Positions 9,279-17,605 of a stretch of DNA of 58,579 nt are shown in pieces; the first letter of the stretch is position 1; the number at the start of each line of letters is the position of its first letter. The position numbers and the translations under genes were made by a program. The notes beneath the pieces were generated by a model that saw only the letters and a program-made list of their open reading frames with translations, was not told the DNA's origin and made no database searches. Source of the DNA: an uncultured Collinsella sp. (GTDB taxonomy: Bacteria > Actinomycetota > Coriobacteriia > Coriobacteriales > Coriobacteriaceae); contig CAKTWK010000011.1 of assembly GCA_934630735.1 (NCBI GenBank), positions 1 through 58,579 of the forward strand, written 5' to 3'.

Positions 9279-9294
9279 TGGGCCATGTGTCCCA
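9279..9294. promoter_or_regulatory. palindromic operator-like site, copy 1
   Basis: TGGGCCATGTGTCCCA, about 75 bp upstream of the first lipoprotein start. It matches 15 of 16 bases of a second site at 10245-10260 and is close to the palindrome TGGGNCATATGNCCCA. Confidence 0.45.
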
Positions 9295-9347
9295 TTCTGG
9301 GGGCTGGATTTGCGCCGGCAAGTGGCAATATGCGCGGGTGTAAAAGA

Positions 9348-9376
9348 GGGGAGGGCCGATGCTGTCGGCCCTCCCC
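9348..9376 (-). terminator. terminator of the second lipoprotein gene
   Basis: Perfect 12-bp stem GGGGAGGGCCGA/TCGGCCCTCCCC with a five-base loop; on the minus strand it is followed by TCTTTTA. Confidence 0.9.
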
Positions 9377-9445
9377 GGGTTGGGCGCCCGTTGTTTTAAT
9401 GGGGCGCATGTGCGCGGGTGCGCGTAGGCGCGTGCGGGTGTCCCG

Positions 9446-10045
9446 TTACTTGATCTCGATGCTCGAAATCTCGACTTCGCGTGCCTCGGAAACTGCCTCT
9501 TCCATGTCATCGGGGAACTCGATGGAGTTGAGGAGCGCCTCGGCTTCTTTCTTGTGCTGGTCGAAGTTCGAGATGAGGACGTAGACGCTTCCCAGCCCAA
9601 CGTCGGTAAAAAGCATGGTTGAGATGCCGCTGTTGTCCTCGTATGTTCCGACGAGCCACGTCCTGCCGTTATACTCGACGGACCCGTCATCCTTCCACTG
9701 GAACGTATCCCCCTTCTTTTCCGCCTGGTCGGCGTGGGATTCCTCGGCCGTCAGCACTTTTTTCCAAACGGGGATAAAGCGATCGGCCGAGGCGTTCTCG
9801 TCTTCGAGGAAGGTGAGCTGGACCCTGTCGGCATTCTTGCCGGCGGAGTCGCTTACGCCGACGTCCTCGGGCATCTCGACCTTAAACCAGATAAAGTCGG
9901 TCTTCTTGGCGACGGGGGCCTTTTCCTTGCTCTCGCTCTTGGGGGCGCTGCCGCCGCCCGATGCGCTCCCGCCGCAGCCGACAAGGGCAAACGCGGCAAA
10001 GAGGGCGATGCAGAGGGAAAGGATCGATAGGGTCTTTTTCTTCAT
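9446..10045 (-). CDS. lipoprotein, paralogue of the preceding gene
   Basis: 199 aa from the ATG at 10045, which has AAGGAGG nine bases upstream; the longer frame to 10078 adds residues in front of an obvious signal peptide and is rejected. Signal peptide MKKKTLSILSLCIALFAAF and lipobox LVGC. The mature domain parallels the neighbouring lipoprotein: DFIWFKVEMPED, ADRFIPVW, YNGRTWLVG, GSVYVLISNFDQHKKEAEALLNSIEF. The two genes share start sequence, layout and terminator type, so a tandem duplication is the simple explanation. Function unknown; a surface-exposed binding domain is plausible. Confidence 0.88.
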   Translation of the reverse strand: MKKKTLSILSLCIALFAAFALVGCGGSASGGGSAPKSESKEKAPVAKKTDFIWFKVEMPEDVGVSDSAGKNADRVQLTFLEDENASADRFIPVWKKVLTAEESHADQAEKKGDTFQWKDDGSVEYNGRTWLVGTYEDNSGISTMLFTDVGLGSVYVLISNFDQHKKEAEALLNSIEFPDDMEEAVSEAREVEISSIEIK

Positions 10046-10387
10046 GGTGGCGTCCTCCTTGTCTGCCGATGACATCACGGCGCCGCATGTTGTTGGGGTA
10101 CTGATTGCGCTGGCGGCGGATGTCTCTGTGTACTGTGCGGCTTATGCCTCCGTTCATCGCTTGTGGCCGTTGCGCGGCCGTGCCCCAACGGGTTCCTTAT
10201 TTATAGATATGCCCCAGCTTGCGCAGCCCGGGAGTCTCGAAAGGTGGGCCATATGTCCCATGTTTGGGGCACTGGGCGCATGGGACGGCACGGCTCGGCA
10301 TCGACTTTTCCATGTTGCGCAACAGCGCCCTGGGTGGGGGCGTATAGACTTGGCTGTGACAAAAGCTAAACCACGAAAGGTCGAACG
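10046..10387. other. divergent intergenic region
   Basis: 342 bases between the second lipoprotein gene and the plus-strand zinc-ribbon gene. Besides the palindromic site at 10245-10260 I see no gene or hairpin with a T tract. Promoters for both directions should lie here. Confidence 0.5.
10245..10260. promoter_or_regulatory. palindromic operator-like site, copy 2
   Basis: TGGGCCATATGTCCCA in the divergent region between the lipoprotein gene and the zinc-ribbon membrane protein gene. Nearly a perfect palindrome and almost identical to 9279-9294. Confidence 0.45.
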
Positions 10388-11239
10388 ATGTTCTGTCAAA
10401 AATGCGGACAGCAAGTGCCTGATGGATCGACGTTTTGCACGCATTGCGGGGCGTCGCTTGCGGGTGGCTCCGCGCCGACGCCTACGGCTGCCGCACCGAC
10501 TTCTGCGCCCACGTCCGGCCCGGGCCTGACCCAGTCGATGCCGCCGGTCGCGCCCGCGCCTCAAAAGCCTAAGAGCAAAGCTCCGATTGTCATCGCGGTG
10601 GCGTGTGCCGCCGTGGTACTCCTTGGGGGCGGCACGGTGTTTGCGCTTACGGTGCTAAACGGGTCAAAGAGTTCCGGCACGCAGATTTCGGTGGTCGATA
10701 CCGGGTCTTCGGACGAGCAGGATTCTTCTGCCAAGAAGAAGAGCGACAAGTCCAAGTCCAAGGAATCCTCGTCGTCCGATGACGAGGCCGTTCCGGAGGA
10801 CGAGTCGGCATACTACGGTTCGGGCGATTCGGACGACTACCTAACCGACGTGTATACGTACACGAACGACATGCATCCTTATAGCATGTCGATTCCCAAT
10901 CGATTTGAGATGGAAGATACTCCCAGCGGCAGTGGCGCCAGGTATGAGGATCCGGAGACGGGGTTTGTGATCAACCTGTTTGGCTTCGTCAACATTAACG
11001 ACGAAACTGCACACGAGATGTTCGTCGATGAGGACACCTCGGGCAAGACTGACCTCTATACCGCGGAGGGCGACAACTGGTACGTGGTTTCGTGGCGCGA
11101 GGGCGACACGATCGTTTACGAAAAGACGATCGTCACGGATTCGACGATTGCCACGGCGCATTTGGAGTACTCGACTGCAAACCGCGACATGGGATCGAAG
11201 ATTATCGACACACTGCTGCCGACGTTTCAGGTGGACTAG
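10388..11239 (+). CDS. zinc-ribbon membrane protein with extracytoplasmic domain
   Basis: 283 aa. Residues 1-22 form a zinc ribbon (CQKCG ... CTHCG), followed by a Pro/Ala/Thr linker, one TM helix at about residues 64-88 and a Ser/Lys/Asp-rich stretch. The C-terminal ~130-residue domain begins YTYTNDMHPYSMSIPNRFEM and ends IDTLLPTFQVD. This topology (cytoplasmic zinc ribbon, single helix, outer domain) is common in Gram-positive bacteria. The outer domain resembles the PsbP/lipoprotein-like fold suggested for the neighbouring lipoproteins. It shares the palindromic site with the divergent lipoprotein gene. Role unknown. Confidence 0.85.
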   Translation: MFCQKCGQQVPDGSTFCTHCGASLAGGSAPTPTAAAPTSAPTSGPGLTQSMPPVAPAPQKPKSKAPIVIAVACAAVVLLGGGTVFALTVLNGSKSSGTQISVVDTGSSDEQDSSAKKKSDKSKSKESSSSDDEAVPEDESAYYGSGDSDDYLTDVYTYTNDMHPYSMSIPNRFEMEDTPSGSGARYEDPETGFVINLFGFVNINDETAHEMFVDEDTSGKTDLYTAEGDNWYVVSWREGDTIVYEKTIVTDSTIATAHLEYSTANRDMGSKIIDTLLPTFQVD

Positions 11240-11335
11240 GCGCCCGTGCCTATAGCCGGCAATCGGAAACACCGATAGCCAGAGCTCCTGACAGTCTTTG
11301 TCTTATGGGCTAGACTGGCTTGGACAAGATCGATG

Positions 11336-11376
11336 AATGGGACAACCGCTTCCTGGCGTCGTTGTCCCATTTTTTA
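11336..11376 (+). terminator. intrinsic terminator
   Basis: 11-bp stem AATGGGACAAC/GTTGTCCCATT followed by TTTTTATTAT; ends transcription of the zinc-ribbon membrane protein gene. Confidence 0.9.
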
Positions 11377-11424
11377 TTATGCGCGCGGCCCGTGGTGGCC
11401 GGCGCGGTGGGCAGAGGTGTTTCG

Positions 11425-12057
11425 ATGAGCCAAGAGATGATGGATAAAACCTGTCGCAGTTTTGCCGAGGCGTTGGCTGCACGCGAGCCCGTTCCCGGCG
11501 GCGGTAGCGCCAGCGCCTTTGTGGGCGCGCTGGGCGCCTCGCTTTGCGGGATGGTCGCGCGCTACGGGGCAACCAATCCCGCGCTTGCCGATCGCGCAGA
11601 CGATCTGACTTGCGCATTTGCCCAGGCAGACGAGCTGGCTCAGGAACTTGTGGGTCTGGTCGCCGAGGACGTTCGTGCGTACGGCCAGGTGTCTGCGGCA
11701 TACGGTATTCCGCGCGAGGATCCGGCTCGACCGGCTGCGATTCAGGACGCGCTGCACGTGGCCGCCATGCCACCGTATCGGATCATGGACACCTGTGGGC
11801 GCGCGCTGGCGCTGCTCGAGGACATGGCGGACAAGGGCTCCCGACAGCTGCTGTCCGATGTGGCGTGCGGCGCCGTATTCTGCCGCGCCGCCATGCAGGG
11901 CGCAAGCCTGACACTCTTCGCCAACACCACGTCTATGAAGGATCGTGCCCGCGCCGAGGAGCTCGAGGCGGCGTGCGATGAGCTGCTGGATACGTGGCTT
12001 CCGCGCGCCGATGCTCTGGCGCGCCGTGCCGCAGATGCCGCCAGGAAGAGGGGATAG
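11425..12057 (+). CDS. cyclodeaminase/cyclohydrolase (FchA-like) family protein
   Basis: 210 aa from the ATG at 11425 (AGAGGTG upstream); the longer open frame crosses the preceding terminator and is rejected. The family signature is the N-terminal PVPGGGSASAFVGALGASLCGMV, followed by an all-helical body. Members convert 5-formiminotetrahydrofolate to 5,10-methenyltetrahydrofolate and ammonia. The next gene, folD, starts three bases after this stop and interconverts methenyl-, methylene- and formyl-tetrahydrofolate. The pair therefore looks like an operon feeding one-carbon units, perhaps from histidine or purine breakdown. Confidence 0.88.
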   Translation: MSQEMMDKTCRSFAEALAAREPVPGGGSASAFVGALGASLCGMVARYGATNPALADRADDLTCAFAQADELAQELVGLVAEDVRAYGQVSAAYGIPREDPARPAAIQDALHVAAMPPYRIMDTCGRALALLEDMADKGSRQLLSDVACGAVFCRAAMQGASLTLFANTTSMKDRARAEELEAACDELLDTWLPRADALARRAADAARKRG

Positions 12058-12059
12058 CC

Positions 12060-12914
12060 ATGGCCGAGCTGCTTAAAGGGGCCCCCGTTGCCCGTGCTTT
12101 GACCGAGGAGCTCGTCGCTCGCTGCGCCGCCCTGCGCGAGCGCGGCGTTGTGCCGACGCTGGCCATCGTTCGCGTGGGCGAGCGCGAGGACGACCTGTCC
12201 TACGAGCGTGGTGCACTCAAGCGCTGCGAAAAGGTGGGCATCGAAGCTCGTCGCGTATTGCTGCCTGCCGATGTTTCGCAGGATGAGCTGCTGGCGGCTA
12301 TTAAGGACATCAATGCCGACCCCACTGTTCACGGTTGTCTGATGTTTCGCCCGCTGCCTGCCGGTCTTGACGAGGATGCAGTTGCCGCGGCGCTCGATCC
12401 CGCCAAGGATGTTGACTCCATGACGCCGGCCTCGCTGCTTACCACGCTTTCGGGTCGTGGAGTGGGCTTTGCTCCTTGCACGGCTGAGGCCGTGTTGGCG
12501 TTGCTGGACCATTACGGCGTTGAGCTGGATGGTACCAAGGTTGCGGCGGTCGGTCGATCGCTGGTGATTGGCCGTCCCGTTGCCGCCATGCTTACGGCTC
12601 GCAATGCCACAGTGACGATGTGCCATACGCATACGCGCGACCTTGCTGCCGAGTGCCGTTCTGCCGACATCGTTGTTGCCGCGGTTGGACGCGCACGCAC
12701 GATTGGCGCGGATGCGGTTCGCGAGGGCCAGACGATCATCGACGTGGGTATTAACTGGGACGAGGCCGCCGGCAAGCTGGTCGGCGACGTCGATTTTGAT
12801 GCTGCGGAGCCGGTTGTTGGCGCCATCACGCCCGTGCCGGGCGGCGTGGGCGCAGTGACGACGGCGATTCTCGCCAAACACGTGATCGAGGCGGCGGAGC
12901 GCGCATTGAACTAG
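12060..12914 (+). CDS. folD: bifunctional methylenetetrahydrofolate dehydrogenase/methenyltetrahydrofolate cyclohydrolase
   Basis: 284 aa, normal for FolD, from the ATG at 12060 with GAAGAGGGG upstream. Visible motifs: SYERGALKRCEKVGI holding the catalytic Lys region, PLPAGLDEDAV, DVDSMTP, the Rossmann part AAVGRSLVIGRPVAAML, and the C-terminal signature TPVPGGVGAVTTAIL. It uses NADP or NAD to oxidise methylene-THF and hydrolyses methenyl-THF to 10-formyl-THF in the cytoplasm. Translationally coupled to the upstream cyclodeaminase-like gene. Confidence 0.95.
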   Translation: MAELLKGAPVARALTEELVARCAALRERGVVPTLAIVRVGEREDDLSYERGALKRCEKVGIEARRVLLPADVSQDELLAAIKDINADPTVHGCLMFRPLPAGLDEDAVAAALDPAKDVDSMTPASLLTTLSGRGVGFAPCTAEAVLALLDHYGVELDGTKVAAVGRSLVIGRPVAAMLTARNATVTMCHTHTRDLAAECRSADIVVAAVGRARTIGADAVREGQTIIDVGINWDEAAGKLVGDVDFDAAEPVVGAITPVPGGVGAVTTAILAKHVIEAAERALN

Positions 12915-12962
12915 GCATTTTTGGCTGATTAGGGGGTTAGATATATACTCCCGTGACACGCC

Positions 12963-13192
12963 GTGTGCAAAAAATGCCAAATATGAGTACTGTTGCCAAG
13001 CTAGTCACATATAATTTAGGTCATTTTGGCTCTCTAACGATATTTAGTATCGATAGGGAGCCTATTTTATTGGACCTTTGAGGAATTACATAGTCTAACT
13101 TTTGTACAAATGTAGACTTTCGACGCCCACGCCCGGCAAAATAGCTGCTACTAAATTGGTGTCAGTACTCATATTTGGCATTTTTTGCACAC
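12963..13192. mobile_element. 230-bp element with perfect 30-bp terminal inverted repeats (copy 1)
   Basis: Bases 12963-12992 (GTGTGCAAAAAATGCCAAAT and onward to GAGTACTG) recur as an exact inverted copy at 13163-13192. The interior is AT-rich, has no gene, and holds a strong terminator hairpin at 13028-13062. A second element with related ends and shared subterminal sequence (ACTAAATTGGTG next to the right end) lies at 47408-47636. MITE-like. No transposase gene is in the window. Confidence 0.7.
13028..13062 (+). terminator. terminator inside the inverted-repeat element
   Basis: Stem GGCTCTCTA-A-CGATA / TATCG-A-TAGGGAGCC followed by TATTTTATT; it would end the folD transcript. Confidence 0.75.
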
Positions 13193-13279
13193 AGGGGTTG
13201 CTGTGGCCGTGGTTTCGCCCTTTTTGCGCCGAAGCGATACACTGTTGCCGTTTGATTTCTTCGCTCAAGGAGGATGCGC

Positions 13280-14803
13280 ATGCCGTGTACAACGATTTTG
13301 GTTGGTAAGAACGCGAGCTACGACGGGTCGACGCTTGTCGCCCGCAACGAGGACTCGTCCAACGGGGTGTTTGAGCCCAAGCGCATGCGCGTGGTGCATC
13401 CCGACGAGCAGCCGCGTGTCTACACGAGTGTCCTGAGCCACCTGACCGTTGAGCTGCCCGACAACCCCATGCGCTACACGAGCGTCCCCGACGTTGTCCC
13501 GGGCCATGGCATTTGGGCCGAGGCCGGCTTCAACGAGCTCAATGTTGGCATGTCCGCAACCGAAACACTCACCACCAATGAGCGCGTCCGCGGCGCCGAT
13601 CCGCTCGTGGACTATGTACCCGCCAAGGGCAACGAGGGCGAGGACGGCTATGTTCCGGCCCAGCCCGGCGGACTGGGCGAGGAGGATATGGTGACCCTGG
13701 TGCTGCCGTACGCCAAGTCCGCCCGCGACGGCGTGCGTATTTTGGGTGACCTGCTCGAGCGCTACGGCACCTACGAGAACAATGGCATCGCCTTTAGTGA
13801 CGTTGACGAGATCTGGTGGCTCGAGACCATCGGCGGCCACCACTGGATCGCCAAGCGCGTGCCCGATGACGCCTATGTGACCATGCCCAACCAGCTGGGT
13901 ATTGACAGCTTTGACCTGGACGACGCCGAGGGCGCTCAGGTCGACCACATGTGCTCTGCCGACCTGCGCTCCTGGATGGCAGAGTGGCATCTGGACCTAA
14001 CGCTGGGCGTCGAGGGTGACGGTCCCGCCGCGGTCTTTAACCCGCGCGAGACCTTTGGCTCGCACAGCGACAGCGACCACGTCTACAACACGCCGCGCGC
14101 CTGGTACATGCAGCGCTGCCTCAACCCCAGTGATGTGTGGGACGGTTCCGACGCCGACTACACGCCCGAGAGCGACGACATCCCCTGGAGCCGCGTGCCC
14201 GAGCGCAAGGTGACCATCGAGGACATCAAGTACGTGCTCTCCAGCCACTACCAGGGCACGGAGTACGACTGCTACGGCAGCAAGGGAACGCCCGCCACGC
14301 GCGGCGCCTATCGTCCCATCGGCATCAACCGCAACAGCCAGCTCGCCGTGTTGCAGCTGCGTCCCTATGCGCAGCCGGCGTATCGCGCCGTGCAGTGGAT
14401 GGCGTTTGGCTCTAACTCGTTTAACGCGCTCGTGCCGCTGTACGCCAATGTCGAGACCATGCCCGAGTACTATGCCGACACGCAGGCTCGCGTGACGTCC
14501 GAGAATTTCTATTGGGCCAACCGCCTGATCGGGGCCTTGGCCGATGTCCGCTTCCATGAGTGCGGTCGCGCGGTCGAGGATTATCAGGAGAAGGTCGGCG
14601 GCATGGGCCACAAGCAGATTCACGACGTTGACGCTGTCGTAGCCGCGCTGCCCGAGGCCGAGGTACCTGCCGAGCTCGCCCGCGCCAACGAGGCCTTTGC
14701 CGAGCTCGTGCGCGTGGAGACCGATGCCCTGTTGGGCAAGGTGCTCTACACCACGAGCTGTGCCATGAAGAACTCCTTCGCGATGAACGACAACGTAAGG
14801 TAA
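13280..14803 (+). CDS. C69 family dipeptidase
   Basis: 507 aa from the ATG at 13280; AAGGAGG lies six bases upstream. The alternative ATG two codons earlier overlaps that site. The N-terminus is MPCTTILVGKNASYDGSTLVARNED. In this Ntn-hydrolase family (PepD-type) the exposed Cys after removal of the first residues is the nucleophile, and the motif CTT-LVGK-AS-DGS is diagnostic. It should hydrolyse dipeptides in the cytoplasm. It follows the inverted-repeat element, has its own upstream region, and ends at a strong terminator. Confidence 0.92.
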   Translation: MPCTTILVGKNASYDGSTLVARNEDSSNGVFEPKRMRVVHPDEQPRVYTSVLSHLTVELPDNPMRYTSVPDVVPGHGIWAEAGFNELNVGMSATETLTTNERVRGADPLVDYVPAKGNEGEDGYVPAQPGGLGEEDMVTLVLPYAKSARDGVRILGDLLERYGTYENNGIAFSDVDEIWWLETIGGHHWIAKRVPDDAYVTMPNQLGIDSFDLDDAEGAQVDHMCSADLRSWMAEWHLDLTLGVEGDGPAAVFNPRETFGSHSDSDHVYNTPRAWYMQRCLNPSDVWDGSDADYTPESDDIPWSRVPERKVTIEDIKYVLSSHYQGTEYDCYGSKGTPATRGAYRPIGINRNSQLAVLQLRPYAQPAYRAVQWMAFGSNSFNALVPLYANVETMPEYYADTQARVTSENFYWANRLIGALADVRFHECGRAVEDYQEKVGGMGHKQIHDVDAVVAALPEAEVPAELARANEAFAELVRVETDALLGKVLYTTSCAMKNSFAMNDNVR

Positions 14804-14821
14804 AGACAACCTTGCAACGAG

Positions 14822-14860
14822 CGAGCGGGGCAAACGCCGTCAAAGGCTTTGCCCCGCTCG
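14822..14860 (+). terminator. intrinsic terminator
   Basis: 13-bp stem CGAGCGGGGCAAA/TTTGCCCCGCTCG followed by ATTTCT, 19 bp after the dipeptidase stop. Confidence 0.85.
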
Positions 14861-14951
14861 ATTTCTATCTTGGCGGTAAAACGATTTTGTGTCGTTCACT
14901 CAATCTTGGGTACAAGAAGGCCAATGCAGTTGTTCACGATTGGAGCCAACC

Positions 14952-15368
14952 ATGGTTATGAAATTCGATCAGCTTGTTAACGGTGCCATCAACGTGGGCT
15001 TCGGCGCCGCTGCCGTTGCCGTCGAGGGCGGCAAGAAGGTCCTCGACGACCTCAATACCAAGGGCGAGCAGGTGCGCAAGGACGCCGGCACCCCCGATAT
15101 CGCCCGCAGCGTGTCCGACATGTTCGAGCAGGCCGGCGGCACCATCTCCGACCTCACCGAGCGCCTGGGCATGCAGGGCGAGACTGCGGCACAGCGCGTG
15201 CTCGACGAGCTCATCCTGGCCCGCGTCCGCGTTATGACCGCTCCTGAGCGCACGGCCTTTTTGGCCCATGTGCGCGATATCGTCGATTCGGTCGAGGACA
15301 ACGTGACTTCGGTGCCCGTCGAGTCTGTTGAGCCCGACGATGCAGAGGACACCGAAGAGGCCGAGTAG
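14952..15368 (+). CDS. phasin-like / helical protein upstream of an ABC1 kinase
   Basis: 138 aa from the ATG at 14952 (TGGAG six bases upstream). No TM segment. It begins MVMKFDQLVNGAINVGFGAAAVAVEGGKKVLDDL, is predicted mostly helical, and ends in an acidic tail (EPDDAEDTEEAE). The length, amphipathic helices and pairing with an ABC1/UbiB kinase gene eight bases downstream recall the phasin-like proteins found beside such kinases in other bacteria; that comparison is inference. The pair is probably one operon. Confidence 0.75.
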   Translation: MVMKFDQLVNGAINVGFGAAAVAVEGGKKVLDDLNTKGEQVRKDAGTPDIARSVSDMFEQAGGTISDLTERLGMQGETAAQRVLDELILARVRVMTAPERTAFLAHVRDIVDSVEDNVTSVPVESVEPDDAEDTEEAE

Positions 15369-15376
15369 CAGCGCAG

Positions 15377-17140
15377 ATGGCAGATTCCACCACCGATTAC
15401 AACAATCAAGATCCCTTGGGCGACGAGACGGCGGTTGTCGATGAGGTTGAGGCCGCCGTCTCGGGCGCTCGCAAGAAGCCGCGCGCTGTCGATATGGTCC
15501 CCGAGGAGCCCGACGCGATGGCACCGGACGAGGAATACCAGCTCACGCCGGCGGGCCGCCGTGAGCGTATCGGGCAGATCGTTCGCCTGATCAAAAAGTA
15601 TCGCGTGTGGGACAACCTCACGCCGGTGCGCCTGCGCCGCCTGCTCGAAGAGCTCGGCCCCATGTTCGTTAAGATGGGGCAGATTCTGGCCAACCGCTCC
15701 GAGATTTTGCCGCAGCGGTTTTGCGACGAGCTGCGCCGCCTGCGCTCCGACGTAGAGCCGGTGCCGTATGAGGTAGTGCTCCGGTGTCTAGAAGAGGAAT
15801 ACGGCCAGCGCCTGGGGCAGATGTTCGACGCGATCGACCCCAACCCGCTCGGAAGCGCGTCGCTCGCGCAGGTGCACCGCGCCCGCCTGGTGACCGGCGA
15901 GGACGTGGCCGTTAAGGTGCAGCGCCCCGGCGCGCAGCAGGTGATGGCTCAGGACATCGACATCATTCGCTCGGTGGTGCGCATCGTTTCCAAGTTCGTC
16001 AACACCGACCAGTTTGTTGACCTGCACGGCGTGGTCGAGGAACTGTGGACCTCGTTTCGCGAGGAAACCAACTTTTTGGCCGAGGCCAAAAACCTCAACG
16101 ATTTCTATGAGTTCCATAAGAGCGTGCATGGCGTGTCCTGTCCCAAATCCTACTTGGACCTTTGCACCGAACACGTCGTGGTTATGGACTACATTGACGG
16201 CATCTCGATTGCCGATCCCGAGCGCCTGGTGGCCGAGGGCTATGACCTGGAAAAGATCGGCTCGGCGATTGTCGAGGACTATTCGACGCAGGTGCTCGAT
16301 GACGGCTTTTTCCATGCCGACCCGCATGCGGGAAACATCATTCTCAAGGACGGCACCGTCTACTTTATTGACCTGGGCATGGTTGGACGCATGTCGAGCC
16401 ACGACCGCGGAATCGTCAAGGACATGATTTTCGCCGTGGCCGAGGGCGACGTGCCCAAGCTCAAGGATTCGCTCATGCGCTTTGCCGTGACGCGGGGCGA
16501 TTCTGCCGAGCTCGACCATTCGGCCTTTTTGTCCGACTTGGACTTTATCGTCGCCGACTTTGCGGGGCTCGATCTTAAGGACCTGGATATCGGCGAGTTT
16601 TTGACCTCGCTGCTAAACCTGGCGCGCAAAAACGACGTTGAACTGCCGAGCGTGGTGACGATGTTCGCCCGCGGCATGGTGACGCTCGAGGGTCTGCTGA
16701 CCGAGTACATGCCCAACGTCAACATGATCCAGATCATCCAGACGCACATCAAAAACGAGAAGAGTACCTATGCGCGCGTCCGCGAAATGGGGCGCGATCT
16801 TGCCGCGAGCAGCTATCGCGCGGCAAAAGGCTCGCTCGAGGCGGCCGAGTATCTGGGCTTGGCGTCGCGCATGCTCACGCGCGGCCAGCTTAAGGTGAAC
16901 ACGCAGATCATGAGCAGCGATAAGGCGCTGCGACAGCTGGGCGGAATTATCGACCGCATGTCGATGGCAATTGTGATCGCCGGTCTGTTTATCGGTTCGT
17001 CGGTGGTGTACTACGCGCGCATCGAGCCGGTTGTGTTTGGTATCCCAGTCATTGGCTTTATGGGCTACGTGAGTGCGCTGGTGCTGGCGCTGATGCTGGG
17101 CCGCGAGATCTGGCGCAACAGCCACGGCGGCAAGCGTTAG
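15377..17140 (+). CDS. ABC1/UbiB (AarF) family atypical kinase
   Basis: 587 aa. An acidic N-terminal extension of ~50 residues precedes the ABC1 domain. The KxGQ motif (FVKMGQILANRSEILP) that replaces the usual glycine-rich loop, the lysine in VAVKVQRPG, the catalytic FHADPHAGNI and the metal-binding FIDLGMVGRM are all present. Two TM helices close the protein (IVIAGLFIGSSVVYYA and IGFMGYVSALVLALMLG). Family members are ATPases or lipid-linked kinases supporting quinone or isoprenoid metabolism. A strict anaerobe may use it for another prenyl lipid, which is inference. Paired with the helical gene just upstream. Confidence 0.92.
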   Translation: MADSTTDYNNQDPLGDETAVVDEVEAAVSGARKKPRAVDMVPEEPDAMAPDEEYQLTPAGRRERIGQIVRLIKKYRVWDNLTPVRLRRLLEELGPMFVKMGQILANRSEILPQRFCDELRRLRSDVEPVPYEVVLRCLEEEYGQRLGQMFDAIDPNPLGSASLAQVHRARLVTGEDVAVKVQRPGAQQVMAQDIDIIRSVVRIVSKFVNTDQFVDLHGVVEELWTSFREETNFLAEAKNLNDFYEFHKSVHGVSCPKSYLDLCTEHVVVMDYIDGISIADPERLVAEGYDLEKIGSAIVEDYSTQVLDDGFFHADPHAGNIILKDGTVYFIDLGMVGRMSSHDRGIVKDMIFAVAEGDVPKLKDSLMRFAVTRGDSAELDHSAFLSDLDFIVADFAGLDLKDLDIGEFLTSLLNLARKNDVELPSVVTMFARGMVTLEGLLTEYMPNVNMIQIIQTHIKNEKSTYARVREMGRDLAASSYRAAKGSLEAAEYLGLASRMLTRGQLKVNTQIMSSDKALRQLGGIIDRMSMAIVIAGLFIGSSVVYYARIEPVVFGIPVIGFMGYVSALVLALMLGREIWRNSHGGKR

Positions 17141-17143
17141 CGA

Positions 17144-17162
17144 TTTCCCGGGGTCGGGGAAA
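17144..17162 (+). terminator. short terminator-like hairpin
   Basis: TTTCCC/GGGAAA stem four bases after the kinase stop, followed by CGGGTTATTTT; modest stability. Confidence 0.5.
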
Positions 17163-17251
17163 CGGGTTATTTTGCTCGGCACTCCATCCCCACCCTTATC
17201 TATCGCAAACCATAGCTTTTACCTTGGGCTTCGCCTATGTGCGGGGCCCTT

Positions 17252-17280
17252 TTGCGTGCTACCATATCGACAGTAATAAT
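17252..17280 (+). promoter_or_regulatory. promoter of the cobalamin leader
   Basis: TTGCGT at 17252-17257 and AATAAT at 17275-17280 with 17 bp between, placing transcription start just before the riboswitch. Confidence 0.5.
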
Positions 17281-17299
17281 CGATGGCCTAGATGGTGGT

Positions 17300-17462
17300 G
17301 CGGAGACGCACGAATGCGCGGTTTTCCTGCGCGTTTGGGAGAATCGGGGTGCAAGTCCCCGGCTGTACCAGTAACCGTAATTCCTCTTGGCCCGGGATGG
17401 TCGCGTCGCAGATCGGACGGCGCGCCCGGGTTGGTAAGGTTAAGTCGGATCGCCTCCCATCT
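17300..17462 (+). ncRNA. cobalamin riboswitch
   Basis: The conserved core is recognisable: a GGGAGAAT segment, then CGGGGTGCAAGTCCCCGGCTG with TACCAGTAACCGTAA, matching the GGTGCnAnTCC...GGCTGTnCC.G.AACNGT core of AdoCbl/B12 riboswitches. Further on GGTTGGTAAGG and AAGTCGGATCGCCTCCC correspond to the 3' part (GGGAAGG ... AAGTCAGGATACCTGCC in typical members). Exact ends are approximate. About 140 bp of leader follow before the start of the giant surface protein; it contains GGGGGACCCCGATGGGGGT, a possible expression-platform hairpin. Confidence 0.85.
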
Positions 17463-17605
17463 TGTACGCGGCCGAGGCGCATGCCGCCGGTACGCGTTGG
17501 GCTCTGGAGGGAAGGGGGACCCCGATGGGGGTACTCGAGCGCAATGTACGCGATGACGTGGGGCAGCCGCTGGGCAATGCTCCAAGTGCAGACAGTAGGA
17601 GACAA

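Noticed and set aside
12963..13192. Inverted repeats considered as part of a CRISPR array
   Set aside because: Only two copies, inverted, 170 bp apart, with no spacers or cas genes.
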